Shown piece after piece: positions 27,471 through 36,117 of a stretch of DNA of 64,000 bases (the stretch's first letter is position 1; each line of letters begins with the position of its first letter). Location of the stretch: assembly GCA_963844885.1 (NCBI GenBank), contig CAWJQA010000017.1:124001-188000 (forward strand). The letters are read 5' to 3'. A program made the position numbers and the translations under genes. The notes under the pieces are model-generated. The model searched no databases. It was not told the origin of the DNA and was given only the letters and a program-made list of their open reading frames with translations. Source of the stretch: DATMER01 sp963844885. Lineage in GTDB: Bacteria > Acidobacteriota > Thermoanaerobaculia > Multivoradales > UBA5704.

Positions 27471-27992
27471 GTGTCTAGAAATAGAGGGAAGCGCAGTCGG
27501 CGCACTTCAGTGGCACGCTCTGCTTCGTCTGGTTCAGACCCAGTCAGCATTGACCCGTCGACGCGCGGGGAGATGAGTCGCTATGAGGCAAGCATACAGT
27601 ATGCCCGGATCTCGTCCGGTCCGCTACCGGCTCCGGAGACTTTGGAGCGATACGGCCAGATCGTGCCAGGCGGGGCTGAGCGTATCTTCGGCTGGGTCGA
27701 GCAACAGGCAGCCCACCGACAGTCCCTAGAGAAGGCTCGCCTTGACAGTGACACGAAGAATGAGGCTCGCGGTCAGTGGTTCGCCTTTGTAATCACGCTG
27801 ACTGGTCTCGCGTGTGGCACGTTCTTGGTCTACACAGGCAAGGACGCCACGGGATTGGCACTGATGTTGGGTGATCTGGCGCTGCTCGCGGGCGTTTTTG
27901 TGTATAGCAAACGGCTCCAACTGAAGGAGCTCCGCGAGAAGATGAAGGGGCTTTTGCTTCCCCCCGCGAGCGAGAATTCAGACCGCCCGTAG
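27471..27992 (+). CDS. DUF2335-like small membrane protein
   Basis: A 173-residue protein. After a basic, Ser-rich N terminus comes PLPAPETLERYGQIVPGGAERIFGWVEQQAAHRQ, matching the DUF2335 start pattern, followed by a helix of mixed charge and two adjacent membrane segments (WFAFVITLTGLACGTFLVYTG and GLALMLGDLALLAGVFVYS), as in that family. Start GTG 27471. DUF2335 proteins are common on phages and accessory DNA and have no settled function. The end lies 33 bp before the right direct repeat. Confidence 0.72.
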   Translation: MSRNRGKRSRRTSVARSASSGSDPVSIDPSTRGEMSRYEASIQYARISSGPLPAPETLERYGQIVPGGAERIFGWVEQQAAHRQSLEKARLDSDTKNEARGQWFAFVITLTGLACGTFLVYTGKDATGLALMLGDLALLAGVFVYSKRLQLKELREKMKGLLLPPASENSDRP

Positions 27993-28025
27993 GTTCCCTA
28001 CCGCCCACGGCATCGAATTCGGCCC

Positions 28026-28194
28026 GGCGATGGTGCGCGGGCCGGTGCTGTAAGGGGTCGCTACTCGTACCGGAGCGCCACGCTCGGCGGCACGGAGACC
28101 GCCTTCAGCGCCGGCACCAGCGTGGCGGCGAAGGCGGCCAGCAGCAGGACGGCGGAGGTCGCGCCGTACGACAGAGGATCGGTGGCGCTCACGC
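28026..28194. repeat. 169-bp direct repeat, right copy
   Basis: The right copy overlaps the functional 3' end of the ADOP permease gene (stop at 28061-28063) and begins with 28 bp matching the 3' end of the rlmI-like gene, which here is not part of that gene. Together with 26885-27053 it brackets the insert. Confidence 0.92.
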
Positions 28195-30502
28195 CGAACA
28201 GGAAGCCGGACGCCATGCGCGTGAGCCCCGCGGCGAGGAGCAGGCCGGCGACCATGCCCGCGGCGACCACGGTCAGTCCCTGGCGCAGAACCAGGCTCAG
28301 CACGTCGGCCTCCCGGGCGCCCAGAGCCATGCGCATCCCGATCTCCCTCGATCTCCGGGCCACCGAAAACGACATCACGCCGTAGAGCCCGATCGTGGCC
28401 AGCCCCAGGGCCAGCAGCCCGAACGCGGCCAGCAGCATGGCGCCGGCCCTGGGTCCCCACAACGACTGGCGCATCAGCTCCGGCACCGTCGCGACCAGCA
28501 GCGGCATGCCCGGCGCCAGGCCGCGGACCTCTTTCTGGACCGTGGCCAGGACGGTCTCCGGCGCCCGGCTGGAGCGGACGATCAGGGTCACGGCGGTCAT
28601 GGGGCGCTGCGCCAGAGGCTCGTAGACGTACGGCTGAGGCTCTTCGCCGGGCGCGTTGTACTTGGCGTCCCGGGCCACGCCGACCACCTCGACCGGCGGG
28701 TCGCCGAAGAAATGGAACCGCTTGCCGACGGCGCTCTGGCCGGGCCAGAATTTCTTCGCCATGGTCTCGTTGACGACCACCACCCGCGGTGCGTCCGCGC
28801 GGTCCGCCTCGGAGATCGCCCGGCCCGCGACGACGGGTACGCCCGTGGTCTCGAAGTAGCCCGGCCCGACGGGGTTGACCTGCATCATGACGCCGTCGTT
28901 CGAGGTATCTCCCCCTTCGAGGAAGACCGTGCGGCCGAAGGCGCCCTGGAACGGCCCGGCCTGGGCCAGGGCGGCTCCGGTCACGCCGGGCAGCGCGGCG
29001 ACCCTCTCGCACAGGTCGCGATGGAACTGCTCGGCGCGGGCCTTCTCCCAGCCTTGCAGGTCGGTGTCGAACGTGATGGTGGCCAGATGCTCGGCCGGGA
29101 AGCCGGGATCGACGTCCTGCGCCTCGCCGAGGCTGCGGATGAAGAGCCCGGCCGCGATCAGCGAGACCAGCGACAGTGCGACCTGGCCGGCCACGAGAGC
29201 GCCTTGCAGGCCGAAGCCCCGCAGCGCCCCGGCATTCGGGTCGGCCTGATTCTTGAGGGCCGGCACCAGCGAGGTCTCCGTGGCCCGCAGCGCCGGTACC
29301 AGGCCGAAAATCAGGCCGCTGAGCAGCGAGACGCCCAGGGCGAAGGCGAGGACCCGCACGTCGAGCGGCAGCTCGATCTTCACCGGGAGCTGGCCCTGGG
29401 GGAGGAGCTTCGGCAGGATCCCTTGCATCCAGACGGATACCAGGAGGCCGACGGCGCCGCCCATCAGCGCGAGCAGGACGCTTTCCGTCAGAAGCTGGCG
29501 GATGAGCCGGCCGCGCGCCGCGCCCTGGGAGAGGCGGATCGCGATCTCGCGCCGCCGCGCCGACGCCTGGGCCAGCAGGAGGTTCGAGACGTTCGAGCAG
29601 GCGATCAGCAGCACCAGCCCGGTGACGATCAGGAGCAGGCCGGTGCCGTTCAAGAGCCCCTGCCGGAACTGCGGCGGGATCGACGCCTGCGGCAGCGGGA
29701 TCAGCTCGACGCCGCGGCCCTTGTTGTCGTTGAGATAGTCCCGTTCGAGGTTCTTCGCCAGCTTGGTGATCTCTCCCTGCGCCTCCGCCGGGGTGACCCC
29801 CGGCTTCAGGCGGCCGATGGCGTTGACGGCGAGGGCGCGCCGGCTCTGGTACCAGTCGAAGAATCGGTTCGGATTGATCTGGTGATACATCGACATCGGG
29901 ATCCAGAGCTGCGGCTCGAGGCCGACGTCCGGCCCCGTGAAACCCTCCGGCGCGATGCCGACCACGACGTAGCCGCTGCCGTTGATCGTCACCTTGCGGC
30001 CCAGCACGGCCGGATCGCCGTTCAGGCGTTCCTGCCAGAAGCGGTGCGAGAGCACCACCACGGGATGGGCGCCGGGATCGCCGTCTTCTTCGGGCCGGAA
30101 GCCGCGTCCGAGAGATGGATGGACGCCGAGCACGTCGAAGTAGTTGGCCGAGGCGAGCTGGCCGAAGGAGAGGACCGGCTCGCCGCCGGTCTGGACGTTC
30201 AGGGCCGCCCATTGATACCCCAGGATGCCGGAGAAGCTCCGGCTCATCTCCCGGTAGTCCTGCCAGTTCAGCCGGGACAGCGCAGCGAAGCCGGGGTTCT
30301 TGACGTCCTTCGTGTACATCGACATCAGCCGGTCAGGGTCGGCGACCGGTGGCCGGCGCCAGAGCACGGTGTTCGCCAGACTGAAGATGGCGGTGTTGGC
30401 GCCGATCCCCAGACCCAGGGAGAGCACGGCGACGAGGGTGAAGACCGGCCTCCGGAGCAGAACCCGGAATCCATGCCGCAGATCCTGGAGCAGGCTTTCC
30501 AT
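28061..30502 (-). CDS. ADOP-type ABC transporter permease (MacB/FtsX)
   Basis: An 813-residue permease of the acidobacterial duplicated orphan permease type. It opens with MESLLQDLRHGFRVLLRRPVF-type sequence and a first helix (FTLVAVLSLGLGIGANTAIFSL), has a MacB-like periplasmic core with WxxRRxL-type strands (MSMYHQINPNRFFDWYQ), three FtsX helices near 285-420, a second periplasmic core from about 460 (GFPAEHLATITFDTDLQGW) and three closing helices with MSFSVARRSREIGMRMALGA. No ATPase gene is adjacent, which is usual for ADOP genes. Macrolide/lipoprotein-type export is a family guess; the substrate is unknown. Confidence 0.9.
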   Translation of the reverse strand: MESLLQDLRHGFRVLLRRPVFTLVAVLSLGLGIGANTAIFSLANTVLWRRPPVADPDRLMSMYTKDVKNPGFAALSRLNWQDYREMSRSFSGILGYQWAALNVQTGGEPVLSFGQLASANYFDVLGVHPSLGRGFRPEEDGDPGAHPVVVLSHRFWQERLNGDPAVLGRKVTINGSGYVVVGIAPEGFTGPDVGLEPQLWIPMSMYHQINPNRFFDWYQSRRALAVNAIGRLKPGVTPAEAQGEITKLAKNLERDYLNDNKGRGVELIPLPQASIPPQFRQGLLNGTGLLLIVTGLVLLIACSNVSNLLLAQASARRREIAIRLSQGAARGRLIRQLLTESVLLALMGGAVGLLVSVWMQGILPKLLPQGQLPVKIELPLDVRVLAFALGVSLLSGLIFGLVPALRATETSLVPALKNQADPNAGALRGFGLQGALVAGQVALSLVSLIAAGLFIRSLGEAQDVDPGFPAEHLATITFDTDLQGWEKARAEQFHRDLCERVAALPGVTGAALAQAGPFQGAFGRTVFLEGGDTSNDGVMMQVNPVGPGYFETTGVPVVAGRAISEADRADAPRVVVVNETMAKKFWPGQSAVGKRFHFFGDPPVEVVGVARDAKYNAPGEEPQPYVYEPLAQRPMTAVTLIVRSSRAPETVLATVQKEVRGLAPGMPLLVATVPELMRQSLWGPRAGAMLLAAFGLLALGLATIGLYGVMSFSVARRSREIGMRMALGAREADVLSLVLRQGLTVVAAGMVAGLLLAAGLTRMASGFLFGVSATDPLSYGATSAVLLLAAFAATLVPALKAVSVPPSVALRYE

Positions 30503-30619
30503 GCGCTTTCCTCCTCCTATCCTACGCTGGAGCGGGCCCGGAGTTGCCTCCGGGCGTCCGATGTTGCCCGGCCGGGAGCCCCTTGTGTCACAATCGCGCT
30601 CCGAAAGGAGGGGTCAACC

Positions 30620-32200
30620 CTGCGCAGAGTCGGAATCTTCGGATGGGGGGTCGTGGCTCCCCGCTCGCCCAACATCGACGCGTTCGCGAAGAACCTCGCG
30701 TCCTCGGAAAGCTGGCTGACGCCCTTCGAGGGCTTCGGCCCCAACAATTTTCTGGTCGGGAACCCGGAGTTCTCCTTCGAGGCGTACCACGACTGGATCG
30801 ACGCCCGGTTTCCTCCCAGCCGCTTCCGCCAGCTCAAGGAGAAGATGGACCCGACCACCCTGTTCGCGGTCGGCGCCTTCATCCAGGCCCTCGGGCAGAA
30901 CCCGGGCCTCGAGCAGGAGCTGCAGGCTCTCGGCACCCAGACCCACATCTACGTGGGAACGGGTATCGGCAACATCATCACGATCTCGCAGGTGGCCCTG
31001 ACCCACGACCGCGCCCAGCGGGCGTGGGACCGCTTCTGGGCCGAGCGCAACCCGGAGCTCGAGCAGTGGAAGGCGGAGAGCCCGGAAGAGCGCGCCGCCC
31101 GGACCGGCGTGCCGCCGGTACCCGAGACCCTGCCGTTCGAGGACCGGGCCGACGCCGACCGCGCCTGGTGGCACTATTGGGCCGGCGCCTCCCCCGATCT
31201 TCACACCTACCTCCAGGAGCTGGCCGAGATCGAGTCGCTCGCCGTCGAGGGGAACGTCGAGACCGGCAAGATGAGCCTCCTCAAGGAGAAGCAGCGCCGC
31301 TTCGGGCAGCTCCAGAAGCGCTGGGGCGCACCGCAGCCGCCCTGGCTCGCGGTCACGGCCAACGTGGTGTGGAACCTCCACAACACCCCGGCGTCCCAGA
31401 TCAGCATGCTCGGCAAGATCACCGGCCTGGCGTTCGCGCCGGTCGCGGCCTGCTCCACGTTCGGGGTGACCCTGAAGCTTGCCATGGACGCCATCAACCG
31501 CGGCGAGGCCAAGGCCGTGGTGATGGGTGCCACGGATCCGCCGCCGCACCCGCTCTCCGTCGGCGGTTTCTACTCGGCCCGCGTCGTGGCCACGGACGGG
31601 CGCGTCTCCAAGCCGCTCACCGGCATGCGCGGCACCCACGTGTCGGGCGGCGCGGCGCTGTGGATCCTGGGCGACCTGGAGTACTTCACCGCGAAGGGTT
31701 TCCGGCCGCTCGGCATGGAGCCTGTGGCCGTCGGCGTCAGCTCGGATGCCGACCACATCATCACCCCTTCGGTGGAAGGGCCGACCCAGGCCATGCTCCA
31801 GGCCTTCCAGGGCGCCGGCATCCAGCCGGACGAGATCGGCACCTGGGACCTCCACGCCACGGCCACGCCGGGCGACTACCAGGAGGTCCACAACCTGCGC
31901 TCGATCGTGCCCGACTCGGTGCTGGTCACCGCCCGCAAGGGGACCTTCGGCCACGGCATGTCGGCCTCGGGAGGCTGGGAGCTGACCGCGCAGTATCTCG
32001 GCTACGAGCGGGGAGAGATCTTCCCGACCCCGCTCTCCGAGAAGGAGCTGAACCAGCAGATCGCCGCCCTGCACGAGACCTTCGTGTGCGACAAGGCGGT
32101 CCCGGCTCCGGACGCACCGGCCGGCAAGCTCTCCATGGGTGTGGGCGGGATCAACGCCTGCGTGATCTCGCGGCCGTGGAAGAAAGCGCCGGAGGGTTGA
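30620..32200 (+). CDS. Beta-ketoacyl synthase family protein, probable CTG start
   Basis: A 526-residue thiolase-fold ketosynthase. The triad is visible: Cys in AACSTFGVTL (about residue 278), His in HATATPGDYQE (about 412) and His in GHGMSASGGWEL (about 445), followed by the family's GGINACV. An unusual charged, Trp-rich insertion lies at about residues 130-230 (AWDRFWAERNPELEQW; DRAWWHYWAG). No ATG, GTG or TTG precedes the conserved N terminus RRVGIFGWGVVAPRS in frame; CTG 30620 sits nine bases after AAAGGAGG, so a CTG start is proposed. It is six bp from the DUF547 gene. No acyl carrier protein gene is nearby, so the pathway is open. Confidence 0.8.
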   Translation: MRRVGIFGWGVVAPRSPNIDAFAKNLASSESWLTPFEGFGPNNFLVGNPEFSFEAYHDWIDARFPPSRFRQLKEKMDPTTLFAVGAFIQALGQNPGLEQELQALGTQTHIYVGTGIGNIITISQVALTHDRAQRAWDRFWAERNPELEQWKAESPEERAARTGVPPVPETLPFEDRADADRAWWHYWAGASPDLHTYLQELAEIESLAVEGNVETGKMSLLKEKQRRFGQLQKRWGAPQPPWLAVTANVVWNLHNTPASQISMLGKITGLAFAPVAACSTFGVTLKLAMDAINRGEAKAVVMGATDPPPHPLSVGGFYSARVVATDGRVSKPLTGMRGTHVSGGAALWILGDLEYFTAKGFRPLGMEPVAVGVSSDADHIITPSVEGPTQAMLQAFQGAGIQPDEIGTWDLHATATPGDYQEVHNLRSIVPDSVLVTARKGTFGHGMSASGGWELTAQYLGYERGEIFPTPLSEKELNQQIAALHETFVCDKAVPAPDAPAGKLSMGVGGINACVISRPWKKAPEG

Positions 32201-32205
32201 AAGCG

Positions 32206-33012
32206 ATGGCGCTCACGAGCCGTCGGGCGCCGAGACGGGTCTCCTTGATCCTGATCGCCCTGACCGCCTTCACCGCCGCGGTCCCCGCCGCCGCCGAGCC
32301 CGACTACAAGCTCTGGCAGGAGCTGCTTGCGAAGCACTACGACCCGGCCCGGGGCATGAATTACAAGGGCCTCCAACAGGACAAGCCCATCCTCGACCGC
32401 CTCCGCAACCAGATGGCCGCCGTCAACGCCGCTGTGCTCTCCCGGCCCGAGCAGCTCGCCTACTGGATCAACCTCTACAACATCTCGGTGGTCGGCCTCG
32501 TCGCGGACAACTACCCGGTCGAGTCGATCCGCGACCTCTCCACCGACCCGATCCTCCGTCTCAACGTCTTCAAAAAGCCCTCCGTCCAGGTGCGCGGCGG
32601 CACCCTCTCCCTGGACGACGTGGAGAACGAGAAGATCCGGGAGGCGTTCAAGGACCCCCGCATCCACTTCGCGATCAACTGCGCCGCCGAAAGCTGCCCG
32701 CCCATCCGTCCCGAGCCCTTCACCGGCGCCCGAATCGACCAGCAGCTCGACGACCAGGCCCGCAAGTTCCTCAACGGCCCGCGCGGTGTCCGCCTCGAGC
32801 GCCTGGAGGACGACGGCGGCGATCTGACCCTGCACGCCACCAAGATCCTGGACTGGTTCAAGGACGACTTCGCGAGCTGGGGCGGAGGCGCCATCCCCTT
32901 CCTCGAGAAATACCTGACCCCGGACAAGGTCAAGCGGATCGACGCCGCCAAGGGCAAGGTGGAATTCGAATTCGACGACTACAGTTGGAAGCTGAACGAC
33001 GCGTCCCGCTGA
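32206..33012 (+). CDS. DUF547 family secreted protein
   Basis: A 268-residue protein with a signal peptide (ILIALTAFTAAVPAAA) and the DUF547 core: LAYWINLYNISVVGLVADNYPVESIRDL, LSLDDVENEKIREAFKDPRIHFAINCAAESCPP and a closing ILDWFKDDF...IPFLEKYL. The conserved Cys pair of NCAAESCPP is present. The family is widespread in bacteria and plants with no settled activity. It is coupled to the ketosynthase gene (five-base gap) and followed 12 bp later by a lipoprotein gene, so the three likely share a transcript. Confidence 0.85.
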   Translation: MALTSRRAPRRVSLILIALTAFTAAVPAAAEPDYKLWQELLAKHYDPARGMNYKGLQQDKPILDRLRNQMAAVNAAVLSRPEQLAYWINLYNISVVGLVADNYPVESIRDLSTDPILRLNVFKKPSVQVRGGTLSLDDVENEKIREAFKDPRIHFAINCAAESCPPIRPEPFTGARIDQQLDDQARKFLNGPRGVRLERLEDDGGDLTLHATKILDWFKDDFASWGGGAIPFLEKYLTPDKVKRIDAAKGKVEFEFDDYSWKLNDASR

Positions 33013-33024
33013 CATAATGCCGGG

Positions 33025-34167
33025 ATGCCCAGAGTCTGCCGACCGCTCGTCCTCGCCGTCTCGCTGCTTCTCCTCGCCGCCTGCTTCGACCCGCCGGTGC
33101 GGGAGAGCGTCCGCATCCGGTTCCTGCCGGACGGGATGGCGATGGTCACCAGCGCGGTCGAGCTCGACCCGCTGGCGAGCACCGAGCAGAACCCGGCGCT
33201 GGAGCGCCGGCTGTCCGACCTTCGGCACGACCTCCTAAACGGTTTGGACCCCTGGGCGAAGCGCTTCGAGGCGGTCGAGCCGGCGGCCGAGCGCTTCACC
33301 TGGGAGAAGCATCTGGGCCTTCTCAGCGGCGCCCGGCGCTCGGCCGTGCTGGACGACCCCGGCAAGCTGGCAAGCGTCTTCGCCGACACCTCCCTCTCCG
33401 TCACCTATGAGATCCGGGAAGACGGCACCGCCGAGCTGACGATCGTCCCCGAGACGCCCGCACAGGCTTCCCGGAAACAGAGGAAAGACCTGGAAAAATT
33501 CCTCGACGAGTGGTCCGCGGACGTCGCCGAGTACCTGGCGGCCACCGCCGATCTTTATGACTGGCTGGACGACAATCCGACCCGCGCTCAAGCCTGCCTC
33601 CTCGAGCTTTTTGGGGACGTCGTCGACGAGAACAGCCTGCCGGCCGAAGGAGAAGAGCCGCAGGCGCTCTCCACCGAAGAGCAGAAGCGGGTCGAGCGCG
33701 TCGAGGAGGCCATGGGCGAAGTCTTGAGCGTCCTCCTCATCCCGAGTGGCCAGGACCGGTCGATCGACGAGCTGTCGCACCTGGTCTACGACCCGTTCCC
33801 GGCGCCGCTGTCGATCCAGCTCCCGGGCGAGCCGTTGGAGGTTGAAGGCTTCGAGCCGTCCGGGTCCGAGGACCGGGTCTGGACGGTGGACAATCCGGGC
33901 CTCTGGGCCGCCCTGCAGTCGCTGGAGGGGCGCTGGGTCTCTCCGGACCCCGTGATGATCTACGTGGAGCACAAGGGTCCGAACGCGAAAGGTCTCGATC
34001 TGAGCGCGCTCCTCGACACGCCGCGCCGGGTCAACCGGCCCGTGCCGAACAGCCTGGAGGTCCGCAGGGCGATCGAGGAGCGGCTGAAGCCGGCGGCGTC
34101 GATCTACCGGGTCGTGTTTCGGACGGTACCCGGGTCTGAGGACGACGAATTTTCCTGGGAGGATTGA
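33025..34167 (+). CDS. Predicted lipoprotein of unknown function
   Basis: A 380-residue protein whose N terminus ends in a lipobox (LAVSLLLLAAC, Cys at residue 20), so it should be lipidated and membrane-anchored. The mature part is acidic with two paired repeats of charged helices (LEKFLDEWSADVAEYLAATADLYDWLDD; STEEQKRVERVEEAMGEVL) and a beta segment (PLSIQLPGEPLEVEGFEPSG). I recognise no family. Third gene of the ketosynthase-DUF547 run. Confidence 0.7.
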   Translation: MPRVCRPLVLAVSLLLLAACFDPPVRESVRIRFLPDGMAMVTSAVELDPLASTEQNPALERRLSDLRHDLLNGLDPWAKRFEAVEPAAERFTWEKHLGLLSGARRSAVLDDPGKLASVFADTSLSVTYEIREDGTAELTIVPETPAQASRKQRKDLEKFLDEWSADVAEYLAATADLYDWLDDNPTRAQACLLELFGDVVDENSLPAEGEEPQALSTEEQKRVERVEEAMGEVLSVLLIPSGQDRSIDELSHLVYDPFPAPLSIQLPGEPLEVEGFEPSGSEDRVWTVDNPGLWAALQSLEGRWVSPDPVMIYVEHKGPNAKGLDLSALLDTPRRVNRPVPNSLEVRRAIEERLKPAASIYRVVFRTVPGSEDDEFSWED

Positions 34168-34226
34168 CGACGGGGGGGACTCGCCCTCCTTCCTCGGCAA
34201 GTTATACTGGCCTGGAGGAGACGGCC

Positions 34227-34463
34227 ATGACTGCTATCGACCTGGAATCGGAAGTCCTCAAGCTCACTCCCAAAGACCGGGCCCGGATCGCCCAGAAGCT
34301 CCTGGAAAGCTTGGAGACGCTCTCCAAGCAGGAGATCGAATCCCTTTGGCTGGATGAAGCCGAACGCCGGGACCGGGCTCTCGACGAAGACCCGAGCCGA
34401 GCCATCCCCGCTGCCGAGGTGATGCGCGAAGCCCGCGCGCGCCTCTCCGCGCGAATCTCGTGA
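34227..34463 (+). CDS. Addiction module antitoxin (TIGR02574-like)
   Basis: A 78-residue protein of the 'addiction module component' family: start MTAIDLESEVLKLTPKDRARIAQKLLESLE, then SLWLDEAERRDRALDEDPSRAIPAAEVMREARARL. ATG 34227 follows GGAGGAG. Its stop overlaps the GTG start of the RelE/ParE-type gene (GTGA at 34460-34463), the normal antitoxin-toxin arrangement. Confidence 0.85.
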   Translation: MTAIDLESEVLKLTPKDRARIAQKLLESLETLSKQEIESLWLDEAERRDRALDEDPSRAIPAAEVMREARARLSARIS

Positions 34464-34675
34464 TCCTGACCGTCTCATTCGCGCCCGAAGCCCGAGAGGA
34501 GCTTTTCGAGGCAGCCGACCACTACGAGTCGGAGAGCCCAGGCCTCGGAGTGTCGTTCCTGGCAACCGTCGACCGAGCTCTGGAGCAGCTCACGGTCTTT
34601 CCGAGATCCTCTCCCGTTGCCCGCGGGAAAGCCCACATCAAGTCACTTGGAAGATTGAGTCTTGGCCTGGCTTAG
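34460..34675 (+). pseudogene. Truncated RelE/ParE-family toxin
   Basis: A 71-residue ORF beginning as a standard ParE-like toxin (FAPEAREELFEAADHYESESPGLGVSFLATVDRALEQL), which normally runs to about 95-100 residues. From residue 56 the sequence departs from the family (GKAHIKSLGRLSLGLA) and stops, so the C-terminal strands that carry the activity are lost. I see no continuation in other frames. The antitoxin upstream is intact. Confidence 0.65.
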
Positions 34676-34859
34676 CTCGGAGGGGCGGTAGACCCCTACC
34701 CAGCAGGCATACCGCATCTCCCCTCTTGCGGCAGGAGCTCCCTTGGCCTTGCCGGCCTCGAATACCGGCGCCAGGAAAGCCTGCTACACAAATTTCCGCG
34801 CACCGGATCGATCCCGGATGGAGGCGACCTACGTCAACGGCAATGAAAAGGAGGCCCTG

Positions 34860-35687
34860 ATGCGCGCAAGCATTCTTCCACCGATCCTGTACTTCTTCAT
34901 CCTGTCCTTCCTGGCCGCAGGAGCGGACATGGCCCAGCCCCTTCCCTGCCTGCCGAGAAGCTCCTACCACCTTCGTCTCGATCAGTTCGCGGTCCCACCG
35001 ACCGATGTCCAGTTCGGATCGCCCACACATGGCCAGGTGCTCCTGAACGTGGGCAACGGGTCGTTCAATGCCGTCGAATACGAGATCCCTTCGGATTGTG
35101 ATGCGACGTACCGGCTCGACCTGAAGGCGGCGGCGCTCGACGAGCGGCCGGTCCGGATCAAACTCAACGACCGTGTGGTCCAGGAGAACGCCGTCGCCGG
35201 GACCACCGGCGGCTGGGGACCGCCCAACCAGAGATGGTTCGAAGCCCAGGCCACACTGCCTCTCACGAAAGGGAACAACCGGCTTCGCATCGAGCGCGAC
35301 GGAGTGTTCCCCCACATCAGCGAGCTCGAGCTGGTCCTCTGTCGAAGACCCGACTCCTGCTACGACTTCGACATCACCGGCATCTGGAGCGCCTCGGAGG
35401 AGACCGGCAAGCAGTATCAGTTCTTCCAGCAGGGCGGCGAGTTCACGGGCGTCTATGTCAACTCGGTGTACTCGCACCTCATCTCCGGCAAGTTCACGAG
35501 CGCCTCCGGCGCCACCGGGTCCTTCGAGCACCGGCGAGACCGGCGAGACGGCTGCGATACCCGGATCCGCTTCGACATCGAATTCAAGTCCAACGACAAA
35601 TTCATCATGCATGCGACCTTCCCCGAGTCCAAATGCGGCCTTCAGGCAGGCGGCACCGCTGACTGGACATTCGTACGAATTCTCTGA
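34860..35687 (+). CDS. Secreted protein with carbohydrate-binding-like fold
   Basis: A 275-residue protein: a signal peptide from ATG 34860 (ILYFFILSFLAAGADMA), preceded by AAAAGGAGG, then a beta-sandwich (YHLRLDQFAVPPTDVQFGS...LLNVGNGSFNAVEYEIPSDCDATYRLDLKAAALDERPVRIKLNDRVVQE...NNRLRIER) resembling carbohydrate-binding modules of CBM6/CBM35 type. A second small beta domain follows (CYDFDITGIWSASEETGKQYQFFQQGGEFTGVYVN) similar to a META/lipocalin-like repeat. It is 25 bp upstream of the H-type lectin-like gene, so a binding cassette is inferred. Confidence 0.6.
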   Translation: MRASILPPILYFFILSFLAAGADMAQPLPCLPRSSYHLRLDQFAVPPTDVQFGSPTHGQVLLNVGNGSFNAVEYEIPSDCDATYRLDLKAAALDERPVRIKLNDRVVQENAVAGTTGGWGPPNQRWFEAQATLPLTKGNNRLRIERDGVFPHISELELVLCRRPDSCYDFDITGIWSASEETGKQYQFFQQGGEFTGVYVNSVYSHLISGKFTSASGATGSFEHRRDRRDGCDTRIRFDIEFKSNDKFIMHATFPESKCGLQAGGTADWTFVRIL

Positions 35688-35712
35688 GCCATGACTCGAA
35701 AGGAGCTGAACG

Positions 35713-36117
35713 ATGAGCAACCTCTATGAATTGGGCAAGAACCTGAAAGGCATGGGAGATTTCGTGAAAGGGCTCTCGGAGACAGGCGAGGACTGTCCGC
35801 AGTGGGGTACTTCCGAAGTCGGCACCCAGGAGAACAACGCCTACTCGAAGGCCTGCGCGGTCACGTTTGAAAAGCCGCTCGCCTCGAAGCCCGTCGTGGT
35901 GGCGAACGCCGTCTGGGAGCCGGGAGTCCAGGGCGCCAACCTGGGCGACAGCTTCGCCGTGACGATCACGAAGGTGAGCACGACGGGATTCGAGGCCATC
36001 GTCTATCGCGTCGACTATCTCCTCACCTGGACCCTGGAGAACCCGAAACCTCAGATGGGATGGAATCAGAGGCTCCAGCTCAACTGGATCGCATACCCGG
36101 GGGGGAGCCATGTCTGA
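35713..36117 (+). CDS. Small H-type lectin domain protein
   Basis: A 134-residue protein without signal peptide. After a short lead (LYELGKNLKGMGDFVKGLSETG) a single H-type lectin-like domain follows: VTFEKPLASKPVVVANAVWEPG, DSFAVTITKVSTTGFEAIVYRVD, and the closing RLQLNWIAYPG (WIA motif). Such domains bind N-acetylgalactosamine-type sugars as trimers in animals; specificity here is unknown. The lead is shared with the next gene, whose start overlaps this one by 8 bp. Confidence 0.65.
   Translation: MSNLYELGKNLKGMGDFVKGLSETGEDCPQWGTSEVGTQENNAYSKACAVTFEKPLASKPVVVANAVWEPGVQGANLGDSFAVTITKVSTTGFEAIVYRVDYLLTWTLENPKPQMGWNQRLQLNWIAYPGGSHV

Larger units (their letters stand above)
27054..28025. mobile_element. 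972-bp inserted segment between 169-bp direct repeats
   Basis: Base composition is visibly lower in G+C than the flanks, and the segment separates two convergent chromosomal genes. It holds two small genes and no transposase or integrase. The duplicated flanks (169 bp) are far longer than transposon target duplications; a homologous, Campbell-type integration of a circle carrying the same junction would give this layout. I call it mobile by inference only. Confidence 0.55.
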
